NCBI GenBank assembly: GCA_038561985.1
Contig: CP073276.1
Coordinates: 434,001-498,000 of the forward strand
Reading direction: 5' to 3'
Source: Petrimonas sulfuriphila
GTDB lineage: Bacteria > Bacteroidota > Bacteroidia > Bacteroidales > Dysgonomonadaceae
Length of the DNA: 64,000 nucleotides
Numbering within the stretch: position 1 is the stretch's first letter; every line of letters begins with the position of its first letter. A program made the position numbers and the translations under genes. Below are positions 63,727 to 64,000 of the stretch, piece by piece. The notes beneath the pieces were generated by a model, which had not been told where the DNA came from, did no database searches, and saw nothing but the letters and a program-made list of their open reading frames with translations.

Positions 63727-64000
63727 TTCCAACCCTATTGCATAAACAGAAACTTCTCCAAGAAGATTTAGTCCGCCTACTCTGCACCGAGGGTGAGGAA
63801 AAGCAACTTTTGTTTGATTATGCCGCTAAAATCAAACAAGAGAACGTGGGCAACACCGTTTATCTGCGCGGGCTGATCGAATTTTCCAACATTTGCGAAA
63901 AGAATTGTTATTATTGCGGTATCCGCCGGGATAACACGCACACACATCGGTACTGTTTGTCCTGCGATGAGGCATTGGAAGCTATCCGGTTTGCCTACGA
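63723..64000 (+). CDS. hydE: [FeFe]-hydrogenase maturase HydE (cut by window edge)
   Basis: The first 92 residues are present. The radical-SAM motif CEKNCYYC is near residues 58-65 in the typical context LIEFSNICEKNCYYCGIR, and the following residues keep to the HydE pattern (CLSCDEALEAI). HydE prepares an organometallic iron species for the H-cluster. The start ATG at 63723 overlaps the hydF stop by 4 bases. The rest lies beyond the window. Confidence 0.93.
   Translation, partial: MIPTLLHKQKLLQEDLVRLLCTEGEEKQLLFDYAAKIKQENVGNTVYLRGLIEFSNICEKNCYYCGIRRDNTHTHRYCLSCDEALEAIRFAY

Noticed and set aside
1-64000. tRNA, rRNA, CRISPR array or transposase genes
   Set aside because: I looked for T-loop-like motifs, spaced direct repeats and transposase-like proteins on both strands and saw none; a covariance-model search could still find a missed small RNA.

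Overview
The window reads as a chromosomal segment of a strictly fermentative member of the Bacteroidales. My best guess is a Dysgonomonadaceae or Porphyromonadaceae-like organism, but this is inferred from gene content only. Support for the phylum: promoters carrying the Bacteroidetes -7 element TAnnTTTG, large TonB-dependent receptors with carboxypeptidase-like and STN domains, a DUF4954-type beta-helix protein, a GT3-type glycogen synthase paired with an alpha-glucan phosphorylase, and the gene order outer-membrane protein / TPR / LptC / CNNM / PpiD. The hydG-hydF-hydE genes at the right edge point to an anaerobe with [FeFe] hydrogenase.

Positions 1 to about 16.94 kb form an AT-rich island, all on the + strand. 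It opens with the tail of one FecR-type anti-sigma gene. A complete cluster follows: ECF sigma factor, FecR anti-sigma, STN-containing TonB-dependent receptor, DUF4876-like lipoprotein, DUF6850-like barrel, polytopic 4Fe-4S membrane protein with a degenerate heavy-metal-associated domain, S46 dipeptidyl-peptidase, small lipoprotein, and PqqL/FusC-like M16 metalloprotease. A strong hairpin terminator follows the last gene. An exact 24-bp direct repeat lies just before the sigma gene (229-252) and again where base composition returns to normal (16915-16938). I read this as a horizontally acquired, signal-controlled uptake system for a protein, peptide or metal complex that is then processed by two peptidases.

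From 17.3 to 54.6 kb the DNA is ordinary core genome, mostly on the - strand: glycogen metabolism; mfd; a cysE-cysK cysteine operon; a DUF4954 protein; a 61-residue membrane protein; recA; bcp; dprA; a thioesterase; a TonB receptor with a DUF2271-like lipoprotein; purL; a LysE-type exporter; a YfcE-like phosphodiesterase; an S23 four-helix protein; ppk1; amt; the envelope block ppiD/CNNM/lptC/TPR/OMP; a nitroreductase; riboflavin synthase; dapA. The outstanding regulatory feature is a 13-codon leader ORF (27085 to 27044, - strand) in front of cysE. It ends in five consecutive cysteine codons and starts about a dozen bases after a perfect -7 box, a strong candidate for cysteine-controlled attenuation.

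From 54.7 to 59.8 kb an exported-protein cluster sits behind a duplicated promoter segment: a TIM-barrel sugar isomerase/epimerase-like lipoprotein, two Tat-exported Gfo/Idh/MocA oxidoreductases with nearly identical leaders, and a DUF6807 (PmoA-like) lipoprotein. This set matches an oxidation-based route of glycoside or sugar conversion outside the cytoplasm. A TerC-type membrane protein and the hydG-hydF-hydE maturation operon (hydE cut by the window edge) finish the window. I saw no rRNA, tRNA, CRISPR array or intact transposase gene.
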